In this document: one piece after another, positions 1 through 8,585 of the stretch | How the letters are laid out: each line of letters opens with the position of its first letter | Numbering within the stretch: position 1 is the first letter of the stretch | Assembly (NCBI GenBank): GCA_964536215.1 | Contig: CAZHWT010000001.1 | Span: 31,143 to 95,142 of the forward strand | DNA length: 64,000 nucleotides | Reading direction: 5' to 3' | Origin: CAZHWT01 sp964536215 | GTDB taxonomy: Bacteria > Patescibacteriota > CAZHWT01 | Position numbers and translations under genes: made by a program | Notes under the pieces: model-generated | The model's input: the letters and a program-made list of their open reading frames with translations, nothing else | What the model was told of the DNA's origin: nothing | Databases searched by the model: none

Positions 1-29
1 CTATCAACGGTCATTGTAGGCGTGTTCAT
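1..29 (-). CDS. Start of a gene after pilN (probable PilO), cut by the window edge
   Basis: An ATG at 29-27 overlaps the TGA stop of the pilN-like gene (ATGA overlap) and reads MNTPTMTVD before the window ends. Only nine codons are visible, so the identity rests on position: pilM-pilN-pilO is the usual gene order of the pilus inner-membrane platform. The overlap suggests translational coupling. The assignment as PilO is inference. Confidence 0.45.
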
Positions 30-655
30 GATTGGTCTCCGGTAGGGGTAGGGGTTGGTGTAGGTGTAGCACTGGGCAACGCAGCCAACGATTGAGGAGT
101 CAGGCTGAAGGTTACGGTAAAGGCGATAGTGGAGGACTGGTCATCGCGGCCAATCATGACTAGGGCTGGTTTGGTGAAGTAGGGACTTTCCTCATTGTCT
201 GAGGTAGCTCCTTGGGTGCGCAATTTATCGTAGAAGCCGGCCAAGTCAGCATAGGTTGTAACTGTGCCCGAAATGGTGGCTATATCCGAAGCATCGACAG
301 ACATATCAGTTAACTGCATAGACGCAGGCACCGTTTGGCTAAATTGAGTTAGGAAGGTAGAGTAATGCTTTTGTGTCGCAAAAAAATTACTGAGCGATGT
401 TAATTTGGTATCCAAGGCGCGGTAGACGCCTTCTGCCTCTTTGTACGTCTGCACTTTTTGTGTCTCGGTGTTTATGGAATTATCTATGCTAGTAAGGCTG
501 GCCTGCAGGGCAAGTTTGCCGGCAAATAAACCGCCAACGGCCACAATCGTTATAATAAGAACGACGACGCTTACTGTAGTGAGCATCTTTTGTTGGCGAA
601 CTTTAGGGGTAACTTCGGCAGTTTGACTTGGTAAAAGGTTAATATCTTGGGCCAT
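26..655 (-). CDS. pilN: PilN-like type IV pilus assembly protein
   Basis: This 209-residue protein has the PilN layout: a short cytoplasmic N-terminus with the INLLP motif at residues 6-10 (the segment that binds PilM in known systems), one membrane helix at about 24-46, then a periplasmic coiled-coil and alpha/beta domain. PilN and PilO link cytoplasmic PilM to the pilus machine. The C-terminus ends in a Thr-Pro repeat encoded by 6-bp repeats at about 41-70, which is not typical of PilN. A promoter (-35 at 702-707, -10 at 678-683) lies between pilM and this gene, so it can be transcribed separately from pilM. The next gene overlaps it by ATGA. Confidence 0.85.
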   Translation of the reverse strand: MAQDINLLPSQTAEVTPKVRQQKMLTTVSVVVLIITIVAVGGLFAGKLALQASLTSIDNSINTETQKVQTYKEAEGVYRALDTKLTSLSNFFATQKHYSTFLTQFSQTVPASMQLTDMSVDASDIATISGTVTTYADLAGFYDKLRTQGATSDNEESPYFTKPALVMIGRDDQSSTIAFTVTFSLTPQSLAALPSATPTPTPTPTGDQS

Positions 656-677
656 GGACAGAATGGGTTATGTGTCT

Positions 678-707
678 ATTCTAGAGATATGCTTGTCTGC
701 TTGTCAA
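678..707 (-). promoter_or_regulatory. Promoter of pilN
   Basis: On the minus strand TTGACA (702-707) is followed after 18 bp by TAGAAT (678-683). The expected transcript start is near 671, giving a leader of about 16 nt without a clear Shine-Dalgarno sequence before the ATG at 655. Confidence 0.65.
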
Positions 708-782
708 CTACTTAGATTCTGACTTACAGACTCTACCAGTAGCCTGGTCGCGACGGTGTGTGAATATGCCTCTCGTTATCGT

Positions 783-1820
783 TTAGCCTAACTCTTTCAT
801 GGCCAAGCCAACGGCAACTGCATATGACGTTTCGTCTTCTTTGACCCGCTGCTGCAGCGATGAGGGAATTTCGACGCTTTGCCAAGGGGAGCCGATTTGT
901 ACTTCCAAGCCAATTGTCGTGGCCAAATAGACCACCATACCGGGGAGATTAGCGGTACCTCCGACCAACACCACCCGCTTGATGGTATCAGAAGGGTGCC
1001 GAGTTTGGTAAAACAAAATAGCTCGTTGAATTTCTGAGGTGATGATGTCGAAGACTGGCTTGATTGCTTGCATAACCTTACCTTCCAGCTGGTCTTCAAC
1101 TAGGCCATAATTTTTCTTGTATTCTTCGGCCTGTCCCATTTCAAAGCCTAAATCTTGAGCAATGGCTCTAGCTAGGGCAGACCCACCAGTGGCAATAGAG
1201 CGGGTAAAAGAAGTTACGCCACTGGAAACGATGGCTAAGTCCGTCGTCGTAGCCCCCACTGAGATAATTAGCGTGGTCGGACCAGCATCCCGTCCATCTA
1301 CCAGGGCCCGTTTAATGGCGATTGTTTCTGTTTCAAAAGAAATCGGGTTCAACTTAGCCTGTTTAAGCAGCCCGACATAGCGCTCAATAAGCGTATTGGG
1401 AGCGGCTACCAAATAGACGCTCATTTTGGCTCCAGGCTCTTTAGCCGTCGGCCGACTTAGCACCTGCCAAGAGAGCTTGACATCTTTTAGTGGGAGAGGG
1501 ATATATTGCTCTGCTTCCCATTGAATGGCGTTAGCCAGCTCTTTGTCGCCCATGTTGGGGATTTCAATTACACGAGTAAAGATGGCTGACTCAGGAAAAG
1601 CCACAGCCACGTTAGTGCTGGTAATTTTAGCATCTTTGACCAGATTGCGAACCGCTTCGGACAGCGCGCCTTGATCCAATGGGGCATCTGAGGCGAGGGC
1701 ATTGGGTGGGGTAGTAGCTTTACCAAACGCCTGGAGAATAAATCTTTTATTCTCTCGTCGCAATTGGACCACCTTAATACTATGAGAACCGATATCTAAA
1801 CCAAAATAATCTGAGGGCAT
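783..1820 (-). CDS. pilM: PilM, actin-like pilus assembly protein
   Basis: The 345-residue protein begins with the actin/FtsA-like phosphate-binding segment LDIGSHSIKVV (residues 8-18). It continues with the PilM family pattern, including AIQWEAEQYIPLPL near 98-111 and the late nucleotide-binding strand VVLVGGTANLPG. PilM is a cytoplasmic ATP-binding protein that docks on the N-terminal INLLP peptide of PilN, encoded next. Length is normal for the family. It has its own TTGACA-18-TATAGT promoter at 1858-1887, and about 125 bp separate it from pilN. Confidence 0.92.
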   Translation of the reverse strand: MPSDYFGLDIGSHSIKVVQLRRENKRFILQAFGKATTPPNALASDAPLDQGALSEAVRNLVKDAKITSTNVAVAFPESAIFTRVIEIPNMGDKELANAIQWEAEQYIPLPLKDVKLSWQVLSRPTAKEPGAKMSVYLVAAPNTLIERYVGLLKQAKLNPISFETETIAIKRALVDGRDAGPTTLIISVGATTTDLAIVSSGVTSFTRSIATGGSALARAIAQDLGFEMGQAEEYKKNYGLVEDQLEGKVMQAIKPVFDIITSEIQRAILFYQTRHPSDTIKRVVLVGGTANLPGMVVYLATTIGLEVQIGSPWQSVEIPSSLQQRVKEDETSYAVAVGLAMKELG

Positions 1821-1857
1821 AGGGCAAGACGGCCTACTTGCAGGCAGTACTACTGCT

Positions 1858-1887
1858 ACTATACCCGCACCCCGAGCTGAGTGTCAA
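1858..1887 (-). promoter_or_regulatory. Promoter of pilM
   Basis: Minus-strand TTGACA (1882-1887), an 18-bp spacer, then TATAGT (1858-1863). The ATG at 1820 lies about 37 nt downstream of the -10 box. Confidence 0.65.
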
Positions 1888-1991
1888 CCGGAGCTGAAGC
1901 ACAATCGCCTCGAAGGTTGCCTGTGATTATCCATTGCATCTACATGAGATGTAGGCGTAGATATATTTCCCTAAACGTCAGGACAGTATTG

Positions 1992-1997
1992 TATACT
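1992..1997 (+). promoter_or_regulatory. -10 box directly before the start codon (leaderless)
   Basis: TATACT at 1992-1997 lies six bases before the ATG at 2004, so transcription should start at or next to the start codon. No convincing -35 element is seen. The intervening AGGAG is too close to the ATG to act as a normal Shine-Dalgarno sequence. Confidence 0.5.
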
Positions 1998-2003
1998 AGG
2001 AGC

Positions 2004-2693
2004 ATGCCTGATTCTCGCCCGTCATCAAAGTCGACCAAGAAGACCAGAAAACCAGCCACCCGACGACGAAAGTCCACCGTTGTATCTAAACCAGCTGCTT
2101 CACTCCCACCGCTACTAGCCCCGACGCCAGCGCCGGAACATACCACTGCTACAGCGCCACCACCGTCAGTAGCACCACCTTTACCTCTGGTACGCACTAG
2201 CTACAACGCCAACCGCATTAAGCGACTAAGCTGGGCTGGCGGACTAGCCATTGTCATGCTTATTGGTGCGGTAGGCTGGCTGTATCGAGATCAACTGCTC
2301 GCCTTACTGCCAACTACCGACCACTCGCCAGCGCCAGCGTATCATCTGCAGGTCGAGCCTGAACGTCTTGATGAGGAGAAGCTGTCGCAAGCATTGCAGC
2401 AGGCCGGTATTTCGCCCCCTTCGGCTAGCACTTCGGCTCAAAGTAGTGACTCAGCTACGCCGGCGTATGTGGCCGAATACGCCAACACGACTGACCAGGA
2501 GCTGCACGAACGGCTAGAGGCTGGCATTGCTGCGCTGGATAATACCGAACCATATGTGGGAGTGTTGGCCGCCTACAAGGCCAAGATTAATCAACTTGAA
2601 TCAACTAATCCGACCAAAGCGCGACAGGCGTTAATGGAAGCCGTGCAGTTAAGTAAAGAATTTACTGCTCTATATCTCTATGCCAAAGAGTAG
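2004..2693 (+). CDS. Single-pass membrane protein with Pro-rich N-terminus, unknown function
   Basis: I do not recognise this family. The 229-residue protein has a basic Ser/Lys/Arg-rich start (1-30), a Pro/Ala-rich linker (30-62), one membrane helix at about 77-94, and an acidic helical extracytoplasmic region ending in a short TPR-like helix pair. I chose ATG 2004 because a TATACT box lies six bases upstream; the open frame extends to 1881 but that extra part would begin upstream of the promoter. It sits on the plus strand between two minus-strand pilus transcription units, so a role in the pilus envelope complex is possible but unproven. Confidence 0.65.
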   Translation: MPDSRPSSKSTKKTRKPATRRRKSTVVSKPAASLPPLLAPTPAPEHTTATAPPPSVAPPLPLVRTSYNANRIKRLSWAGGLAIVMLIGAVGWLYRDQLLALLPTTDHSPAPAYHLQVEPERLDEEKLSQALQQAGISPPSASTSAQSSDSATPAYVAEYANTTDQELHERLEAGIAALDNTEPYVGVLAAYKAKINQLESTNPTKARQALMEAVQLSKEFTALYLYAKE

Positions 2694-2765
2694 AGCGCTA
2701 CCCCTAGATCACTTTTATCAATAGACCTCAGGTCTCACTACAGCTAGAGCGATACTGTGTTAGAT

Positions 2766-4715
2766 TTACCACTGCTCCTGCCAGTGGAAATCTGTTCCGC
2801 CGCCGCCGTTTAGGAGTCGGGCTAATCCCTGATTAGCTAGATATTGTGATGGGAACGAAATTACCTCGGCCGGGGTAGTACTGTTATTTGGATTACCCTT
2901 GCGACCCAAGTCGCGACCTAAACTTACCCCTCCTAACCCAATTAACGCGCCAGTGTGAGTGAGGACGGTGCTAGAGGCGCCGGTGTTAATGGTTTTAGCA
3001 GCGATAATGATACCGGCGGAAAATTCTACTGAAGGCTGGTAGATAACATCGCCAGTAACTAGGAATACAACGGCAGTTTGAGGGTTGAGTGCAAATCTAC
3101 TATTAATAGCTAAATCGCCGTTAATAATAATAACAGCGTTGTAGACACCGGCCTGGAAGCCAGCCGTAAGGGTATTGGAGTCAATGGTAAACTTACCGTC
3201 AAAGCCATAAATACCGCTACTACTCGGCAGGCGACCAGCGGTCAATGGTTGAGCTTTGCGCTGCAGTTTGTCAAGCTGAGGAATGTAGGTTTTAAGCCCG
3301 CTAATTGGCGCCATGGGGGCAGGATAACGGGTAATGTACCAGGCTTGGGGCGAAACAAGGCCACTAATAGAGTCGCCACTGCCCGTAGCCACGACGCCAT
3401 CGGCGCTATATTGACCATCTGGAACAAGGCCGGGAATACTTATGGAGCCGGCCGAATAAACGTCGCCGCCGGTTAAGCGAACCCAAGCACCAAAAATTGC
3501 ATAATCAGGACTTTTGCTTTCGGAACCGGCCACGTCGTTGATGCGAAAGTGCACTTCTGGCCGAGTAGCTTTGGCGCTATTGCCGAAGTCGTATGAGTTA
3601 ATAGTTACTTTGACATACCCGGTATATCCAGCCGGTGCAGGTTGGCCGTTGTCCAACCTCGTTACCGATGAAACATTTTGCCAACTAGACCAGCAGTCGC
3701 ATCCGTCCTTATCAAAGGATTGAAATTGGGCGGTGGTTGGATCAATGCCCGAAGTAACGTCTCTGACGCTTACCCACATTGCGTACGAGTGATTGTTGCC
3801 GCTAGTGCTGTAGTCAAAGTTGCGCCAATCTTGGGGGGCAACGGTATCAATCTTGACCGGACCGTACGTATGCTGAGGCTCAACGTTACCAGCATTGTCC
3901 TCAGAATAATAGTTAAATGAATGAACGCCGTTATCAACTAAGGAAAACTGGGTGACATTGCCGTTACTCGCATTTAAACTGGCGCCGTCAAAGAAAGCGA
4001 TACCCAATCCGGCTTTGTCGCCTAATTTTAAATAAATCTGGTCATACCCACTGGGGACAGTAAACTCAACATTGAGTAGTCGCCAATCCCAGTCTCCTAC
4101 AACTTTTTCACTAGCTTGGACCAAGATATCGGGCAAACTGCTAGAGCTATCGGCCGCCCAAACCTCCATCCAGGCACCCGGACTACCGATGTTTAATGTT
4201 TTTACCCAACTGCTGGCAGTATACGTTTTTCCAGCTTGCACCTGGCTGGCGTAATTAACGTTGGTCCAGTATTGGTATTGTGAAAGAATGGAGAGAACGG
4301 CGGCTGAGCCATAATCATATTTTGATGGGGTACTTGTTTGGTAAAGAAATCCAAAGCCACTGTCAACCCTATCCCAGTTGGTGATGCCAAAAAAGTTGCC
4401 GTTTTCGAATGAAGGATTGAGGATGGAATTAGTGGTCCCGGTTATTTTTCTCGTAATAGGGGAGAGTGAGTCGATTTGATAGGTGGTCGAAGCTACGCCA
4501 CTTTCCAAGTCTTTAGCTTGCAAACTCACGTCAACCGTGGAGGTATACCAATCATTGTTGCCGACGGTTCCGTCCAGGCGGAGTAGGGTGGTAGCGGGCG
4601 GCGTTTTCTCTCCAGCCGCTGCAACCTGATGTGGCGCAATTGCGGCTGCTGCGCCAATAATAACAGTAAAAATAAACAGGCGAATCATAGGTATAGCTGC
4701 AGCCAAGCCTACCAT
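2766..4715 (-). CDS. Large secreted adhesin-like protein of the pilus cluster
   Basis: A 649-residue exported protein at the end of the minor-prepilin operon. Starting at the internal Met (ATG at 4688) would give a clean signal peptide ending near AVAAAG; the longer start at 4715 is also possible. Visible modules: an Ig-like/OmpL47-like beta domain (about 35-90), a carbohydrate-binding jelly-roll-like region beginning SILNPSFENG (about 95-245), a second Ig-like domain (about 290-410), and a C-terminal beta-rich domain rich in Gly and hydrophobic strands, ending in HWQEQW. Proteins of this position and size often accompany CPR prepilin operons. I infer a pilus-tip or surface adhesin that may bind glycans; no experiment-based name applies. 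Confidence 0.6.
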   Translation of the reverse strand: MVGLAAAIPMIRLFIFTVIIGAAAAIAPHQVAAAGEKTPPATTLLRLDGTVGNNDWYTSTVDVSLQAKDLESGVASTTYQIDSLSPITRKITGTTNSILNPSFENGNFFGITNWDRVDSGFGFLYQTSTPSKYDYGSAAVLSILSQYQYWTNVNYASQVQAGKTYTASSWVKTLNIGSPGAWMEVWAADSSSSLPDILVQASEKVVGDWDWRLLNVEFTVPSGYDQIYLKLGDKAGLGIAFFDGASLNASNGNVTQFSLVDNGVHSFNYYSEDNAGNVEPQHTYGPVKIDTVAPQDWRNFDYSTSGNNHSYAMWVSVRDVTSGIDPTTAQFQSFDKDGCDCWSSWQNVSSVTRLDNGQPAPAGYTGYVKVTINSYDFGNSAKATRPEVHFRINDVAGSESKSPDYAIFGAWVRLTGGDVYSAGSISIPGLVPDGQYSADGVVATGSGDSISGLVSPQAWYITRYPAPMAPISGLKTYIPQLDKLQRKAQPLTAGRLPSSSGIYGFDGKFTIDSNTLTAGFQAGVYNAVIIINGDLAINSRFALNPQTAVVFLVTGDVIYQPSVEFSAGIIIAAKTINTGASSTVLTHTGALIGLGGVSLGRDLGRKGNPNNSTTPAEVISFPSQYLANQGLARLLNGGGGTDFHWQEQW

Positions 4716-4725
4716 TCTTGTCAGA

Positions 4726-5697
4726 CTACTTAGTCAGTGGGTTAGTGGAGCCGTTAAACAAGGCGTAATCAAAAATGGCTGGCAGAGTAGCATTGGAGCG
4801 AACAACTTTGACGGTCCGCTGGTTTTCTCCAGCTACGGCTGTCGAGGTAATCTCTTGACCCTGCGGAGGGAGAACGTGGCCGCCAACTGGCTGAATGGCA
4901 ATTTGCTCGGTATCATCGCCGTACATAAGGCGAATACGGGCCAGCTTTAGGTTGACGCCAGTTGGTAAGTTGATGGTCTTCTTAAACTTATAGTTACCCC
5001 GATGGCTACCATCCTGAGTAACCAAATAAGTGCCGTGTGGATACACGGGTGGGTTATCTATGCCACTGTTGTCGAATCCATTTTGACGGCCAGCATTGGT
5101 ACATTTATCATAAGCCTGTTTATCCATACCATATTTGCCGCTTGAATCGGTATAAATAATACTCACAACAATGGCCGCGGTATGTTGCCCGCTATTGTCG
5201 CATGCCCCACCACTATCAAGAGTATCCCAGAAAATATCTAGTTTATTGCCAGCGTACTTGACTGTATTGCCGTCTGCATCTTGGCTTTCTAGGCTAACTT
5301 GAATGACGTCATCGCGCTTAACATCTTGGAGGCCAAAGGCGTCTGTGGTGCCACCAATAATTTTAGCCGTAACTTTGACAGAATCTACACCGTCAATTTG
5401 CAATTTATTGTTATCACTATCAACAAAACAACCTTCTGTAGTTTGGCAGGCGGCTGGATCTACATTTAGCTTGCCTAGAGCCACCTCAATGCCCGCCTCA
5501 GCAGCGCTAAAAGCCCGGTTGGATTGGTTAAGGTGGGTAGTATCACGGAGGTTGGAGAGTGTGCGCGAAGCAACAGACAGGCCAATACTCATTCCCACCA
5601 GAACAACCAGTAATACGAGAACCAAGATCTGTCCGGAGGAAGATGACTGACGTGACATAGTAGTATGATTATGCATGCCTGCTAAAGGCATTGTCAA
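4726..5697 (-). CDS. PilX-like minor pilus protein
   Basis: The N-terminus has the PilX pattern: a short Ser-rich cytoplasmic stretch, GQILVLVLLVVLVGMSIGL as the membrane helix, then a conserved region ending SAAEAGIEVAL. PilX-type proteins are minor components that help start pilus assembly or retraction. The open frame starts at 5697, but the Met just before SRQSSSSGQ (ATG at 5658) fits the family better. The rest (about residues 65-323) is a beta-rich extracytoplasmic domain with several Cys that I cannot assign. It follows the upstream prepilin gene by 12 bp and precedes the large adhesin-like gene by 10 bp, so the three are one operon. Confidence 0.75.
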   Translation of the reverse strand: MTMPLAGMHNHTTMSRQSSSSGQILVLVLLVVLVGMSIGLSVASRTLSNLRDTTHLNQSNRAFSAAEAGIEVALGKLNVDPAACQTTEGCFVDSDNNKLQIDGVDSVKVTAKIIGGTTDAFGLQDVKRDDVIQVSLESQDADGNTVKYAGNKLDIFWDTLDSGGACDNSGQHTAAIVVSIIYTDSSGKYGMDKQAYDKCTNAGRQNGFDNSGIDNPPVYPHGTYLVTQDGSHRGNYKFKKTINLPTGVNLKLARIRLMYGDDTEQIAIQPVGGHVLPPQGQEITSTAVAGENQRTVKVVRSNATLPAIFDYALFNGSTNPLTK

Positions 5698-5709
5698 ACG
5701 TGGAGCAGA

Positions 5710-6321
5710 TTACCTGGTGTAGCTGCGCAATGAAATGCTGGTAATAAACGGTACTTTAATCCGCTTAGCTCGCTGCTGTGCGTCCGCACTCCAGCCGTCA
5801 AAGAGATTGAGAGAGACGGTCACATGGTCGGGTGAAACCTTGGACTCGACAACGTCGAACATGGGCGTGCCAGAAATGGCCTCAACGCTAATACTGCCAG
5901 GCCCGTCCGAGGTAAACAGTTCATGCTTATCGCCGCAGGAAGTACCGTCATTTCGATACGACTGAACCCAAAGTTTGCCGTTACCGCCATCGGGCTTATT
6001 GTAATAATAGTCAACGAGCTGACACCCACCATTAGAGTTATATTCAATCGAATCGGTCGGAATAGTTAAATGCAGACAAGCATCGTTAGCTTCCTTACAA
6101 TTAGTATTTTCGACCACAATAGCGCTGCGAACACTGCGCTCCAGCCGCTCAAACACAGCCGACCCTTCGGATTGTAGTCTATTAATAGTGTTGGCCTTTA
6201 CCACCGCTCCGTTAATAATGGCGTAAAGAGAGATGCCAATTCCAGACATAATACCCAATAGGGCCACGGAGACAAGGATTTCGATGAGGGTAAAGCCAGA
6301 GGTTGAGTGTTTTTTATTCAT
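5710..6321 (-). CDS. Minor prepilin, PilW/GspJ-like
   Basis: From ATG 6321 the protein begins with a class III prepilin leader, MNKKHSTSG, followed by FTLIEILVSVALLG. The cleavage Gly and Glu at mature position 5 are present. PilD should cut before Phe and methylate it. The globular part (203 residues in total) has two Cys pairs and is beta-rich, like PilW/GspJ minor pilins. The start lies one base after the stop of the preceding prepilin gene; the frame upstream of 6321 overlaps that gene and is rejected as coding. Confidence 0.82.
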   Translation of the reverse strand: MNKKHSTSGFTLIEILVSVALLGIMSGIGISLYAIINGAVVKANTINRLQSEGSAVFERLERSVRSAIVVENTNCKEANDACLHLTIPTDSIEYNSNGGCQLVDYYYNKPDGGNGKLWVQSYRNDGTSCGDKHELFTSDGPGSISVEAISGTPMFDVVESKVSPDHVTVSLNLFDGWSADAQQRAKRIKVPFITSISLRSYTR

Positions 6322-6322
6322 G

Positions 6323-6880
6323 TTATTGCCAATCAGAGAGTATAGTTTGGTTGATGAGTCGTCGCGGAGCAGCACTTGTGCCATAGCAAATCACGGCTGA
6401 AGCCTCAACTTTGGTGCCATCCGCTAGTCGGTGCATGACAATTTCGCGGTAAAAATTTGACGAATCTGGGATTTTGTAAGCGCTACTGCTACGAATTTGG
6501 CTGCAGCGGTCTTTTCCAGCATCTGAGGCTGACAGGTTGCCTTTATATTCTAGCGTTGGGTCGCCAGAAGCGTCATTTAAGACATAATGCCGATATGTAT
6601 CTACCTGCAGCACGGTCGGCGACGCATTAGACGACTCCAGCAACTTATTCCAGGTATTCTTGTCGCGAATTACTCGCAATGTTTCGATAGCCTGGCGAGA
6701 GTATTGGTCGGCAATAGCCTGATTGCGCGACTCATTAACCGCGTTGAGTGAGGCATTTGTGACTACAACTAATGCCACAATAGCAATACTCACAATAGCA
6801 ATGGCTAAGACAACCTCTAGCAAGGATAATCCTTGCTGGCTAGAAGTACGTGACGTGGACGTTAAGTGTAATTGCTTCAT
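6323..6880 (-). CDS. Minor prepilin, PilV/GspI-like
   Basis: A 185-residue protein whose leader ends SSQQG and continues LSLLEVVLAIAIVSIAIVAL, a PilV/GspI type N-terminal helix with Glu5. Cleavage by PilD is expected after the Gly. The C-terminal domain contains several Cys and a repeated basic surface. It is placed between the GspH-like and PilW-like genes with spacings of 3 bp and 1 bp, the usual order for a priming complex of minor pilins. Confidence 0.82.
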   Translation of the reverse strand: MKQLHLTSTSRTSSQQGLSLLEVVLAIAIVSIAIVALVVVTNASLNAVNESRNQAIADQYSRQAIETLRVIRDKNTWNKLLESSNASPTVLQVDTYRHYVLNDASGDPTLEYKGNLSASDAGKDRCSQIRSSSAYKIPDSSNFYREIVMHRLADGTKVEASAVICYGTSAAPRRLINQTILSDWQ

Positions 6881-6883
6881 ATA

Positions 6884-7630
6884 CTAACAGGCCTGGACTC
6901 TCAGGGTGGTTCGAGATATATATAAGCATTGGTAAATAGTGGTCCAAAAAGCCTTTGATTGAAATTTTAAAATGGTATGTCCAGCACTTGGAAGATTGGT
7001 CCGACCCGTTACTGTATCGTACGTAATACCTTCTTCTGCTACTTTAAAGCCAGTGTATGAGCTGTCTTCACCATCTGCCTTCATAATTTTAATTGAGGAG
7101 TTAAAATCTCTAGTAATAATTGGATCTGGAGTAGGATTGGTTTTGCAGGCCGTAACGCCATCAGCGGCGGTGGCGCGCCACTCGGGAACAACCTGGTAGC
7201 CAGTATACGCATAGGGGTCGCCAGTGCTAATGAGGCTAAAGGCGTAGTCATTGATATAGGTAGTGTCACCGTCACAGTCACTGGATAATTCATCTGGGTT
7301 TTTACTGGCATCAGCTTGGTCTTGATAGTTTGAGAGGGCTCTAGCTCTGGCTGTTTTTATGTCGCTAGCCATTTGATTGGCAGCATTGGACAATTGCTGG
7401 TGTTGATAGATGCCAAAGAGACTAGGAATAGCTATGGCAGCTACGATGCCCATAATGGCAATAGCCACCAATAACTCAAGCAGCGTAAACCCAGCCGGGG
7501 GCGAAGTCGAGCAACGATCTGGCTTGCTTGAACGATGAAGCTTGGCGATTGCTACGATCGACGCAGTTTGCTTCTGATGCTTTTGTATCCGTATCCTGAC
7601 ATTCAATTGATGGGCAGTTAGAATTTTCAT
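6884..7630 (-). CDS. GspH/FimT-like minor prepilin with unusually long leader
   Basis: The prepilin motif PPAGFTLLELLVAIAIMG is clear. From ATG 7630, which overlaps the TGA of pilD as ATGA, the leader peptide before the cleavage site is about 47 residues, much longer than the usual 5-25. No closer in-frame ATG gives a normal leader, so either a non-ATG start is used or the leader really is long. The mature part contains the GspH-typical ANQMASDIKTARARALS helix. The open frame reaches back to 8005, but that part lies inside pilD in another frame and is not coding. Confidence 0.8.
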   Translation of the reverse strand: MKILTAHQLNVRIRIQKHQKQTASIVAIAKLHRSSKPDRCSTSPPAGFTLLELLVAIAIMGIVAAIAIPSLFGIYQHQQLSNAANQMASDIKTARARALSNYQDQADASKNPDELSSDCDGDTTYINDYAFSLISTGDPYAYTGYQVVPEWRATAADGVTACKTNPTPDPIITRDFNSSIKIMKADGEDSSYTGFKVAEEGITYDTVTGRTNLPSAGHTILKFQSKAFWTTIYQCLYISRTTLRVQAC

Positions 7631-8499
7631 AGCAATAGCTGTTGATACCAGGTTGCAATTATGGGCGTTAACCAGAGCGAAAGCAGTGTGCCGACGACCA
7701 AAAAGGGGCCAAAGGGGATTGTCTGGCCGAATGTTTTTTGCTTGGCTGCTAACAGAAGCAATGATAGCACGGCGCCCAAAATAAAGGCAAGATAAATAGC
7801 TACAATAATAGCCGGATATCCCAGAAAGAGGCCCATTAAAAGTGCTAACTTGACATCTCCCAGCCCCATGCCTGGTTTGTGGAGGATTTTTTCCGACCCC
7901 CAGACGATGATTAGGAAGAATAGCGCGGCGGATAGTCCGCTGACCAAAGTAGGCGAGTAGGTGAGTAGGTGAGTAGGTGAGTCCAGGCTGGCTAAGGGTT
8001 GCCATGTAAGGGGTTGTTGTAAGATTGCGGCTAGTATCGCCATGACTAAAGTTAAAGCTGCACCACCTAGGGTCCAGATATCAGGCAAATAGCCCCAGCG
8101 AAGGTCGTAGACGAACAGAGCGATGAGTAACGCAGTCATAACCCAAACGAATACTAGTGTGGCGATTTGCCAAGCGTCTAGCGTGTAGCGTGTAGCGTCT
8201 AGTCCATACATATACACAAAGCTAGTCACAAAACTAAAGGCAGTTGTTAGCTCGATAGCTATATATTGAGGTGAGATTTTTTTATGACAATACCGGCAGC
8301 GGCCGCCTAAGAGAAGGTAGGAAATAACCGGAATAAGGTCGAGAGGAGAGAGGGTATGCTGACAATGAGGGCAGACAGAGTGTTTCTCTAGCATGGAGCG
8401 GTCATTATAGACTCGCCAAATCCAAGCAGTTAAGAAACTACCAATCATAGCTCCAAGAATAGCAACAAAAATTATGGTAGCGATGAGGATAAGAAGCAT
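7627..8499 (-). CDS. pilD: Prepilin peptidase / methyltransferase PilD
   Basis: A 290-residue polytopic membrane enzyme that removes prepilin leaders and N-methylates the new N-terminus. Two CxxC pairs (Cys43/46 and Cys68/71) form the zinc site of the methyltransferase domain. The aspartyl protease pair is Asp132 in YDLRWGYLPD and Asp215 in GMGLGDVKL. About eight membrane helices can be read. Two short tandem-repeat arrays (7949-7980 and 8176-8203) are translated in frame, adding residues near 172-187 and 100-109 in loops between helices. The stop overlaps the next prepilin gene (ATGA). Confidence 0.93.
   Translation of the reverse strand: MLLILIATIIFVAILGAMIGSFLTAWIWRVYNDRSMLEKHSVCPHCQHTLSPLDLIPVISYLLLGGRCRYCHKKISPQYIAIELTTAFSFVTSFVYMYGLDATRYTLDAWQIATLVFVWVMTALLIALFVYDLRWGYLPDIWTLGGAALTLVMAILAAILQQPLTWQPLASLDSPTHLLTYSPTLVSGLSAALFFLIIVWGSEKILHKPGMGLGDVKLALLMGLFLGYPAIIVAIYLAFILGAVLSLLLLAAKQKTFGQTIPFGPFLVVGTLLSLWLTPIIATWYQQLLL
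7949..7980. repeat. 8-bp tandem repeat inside pilD
   Basis: Four units of GTAGGTGA (first unit GTAGGCGA) in tandem. The array is translated as the extra loop around residues 172-187 of PilD. Confidence 0.85.
8176..8203. repeat. 7-bp tandem repeat inside pilD
   Basis: Four 7-bp units of the form GTSTAGY (GTCTAGC, GTGTAGC twice, GTCTAGT), translated in the loop around residues 100-109. Confidence 0.8.
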
Positions 8500-8535
8500 A
8501 TAGTGCTCAGAGTACTGCGATTAATGTTTTTGCTA

Positions 8536-8583
8536 CTTTACAGAGATAAAAACTGATACGTACGTACACGTATATGTACCTAC
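8536..8583. repeat. Dispersed 48-bp element, copy 1
   Basis: The stretch begins CTTTACAGAGATA and continues into an alternating purine-pyrimidine core around TACGTACGTACACGTA. It aligns without gaps to 28728-28775, where the first 13 bp and the core are identical. It lies between pilD and the pilin terminator. Confidence 0.65.
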
Positions 8584-8585
8584 AA

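Noticed and set aside
6884..8005. Full-length reading of the prepilin frame from 8005
   Set aside because: The first 125 codons lie inside pilD in another frame and have no family match; the gene starts at 7630 in an ATGA overlap.
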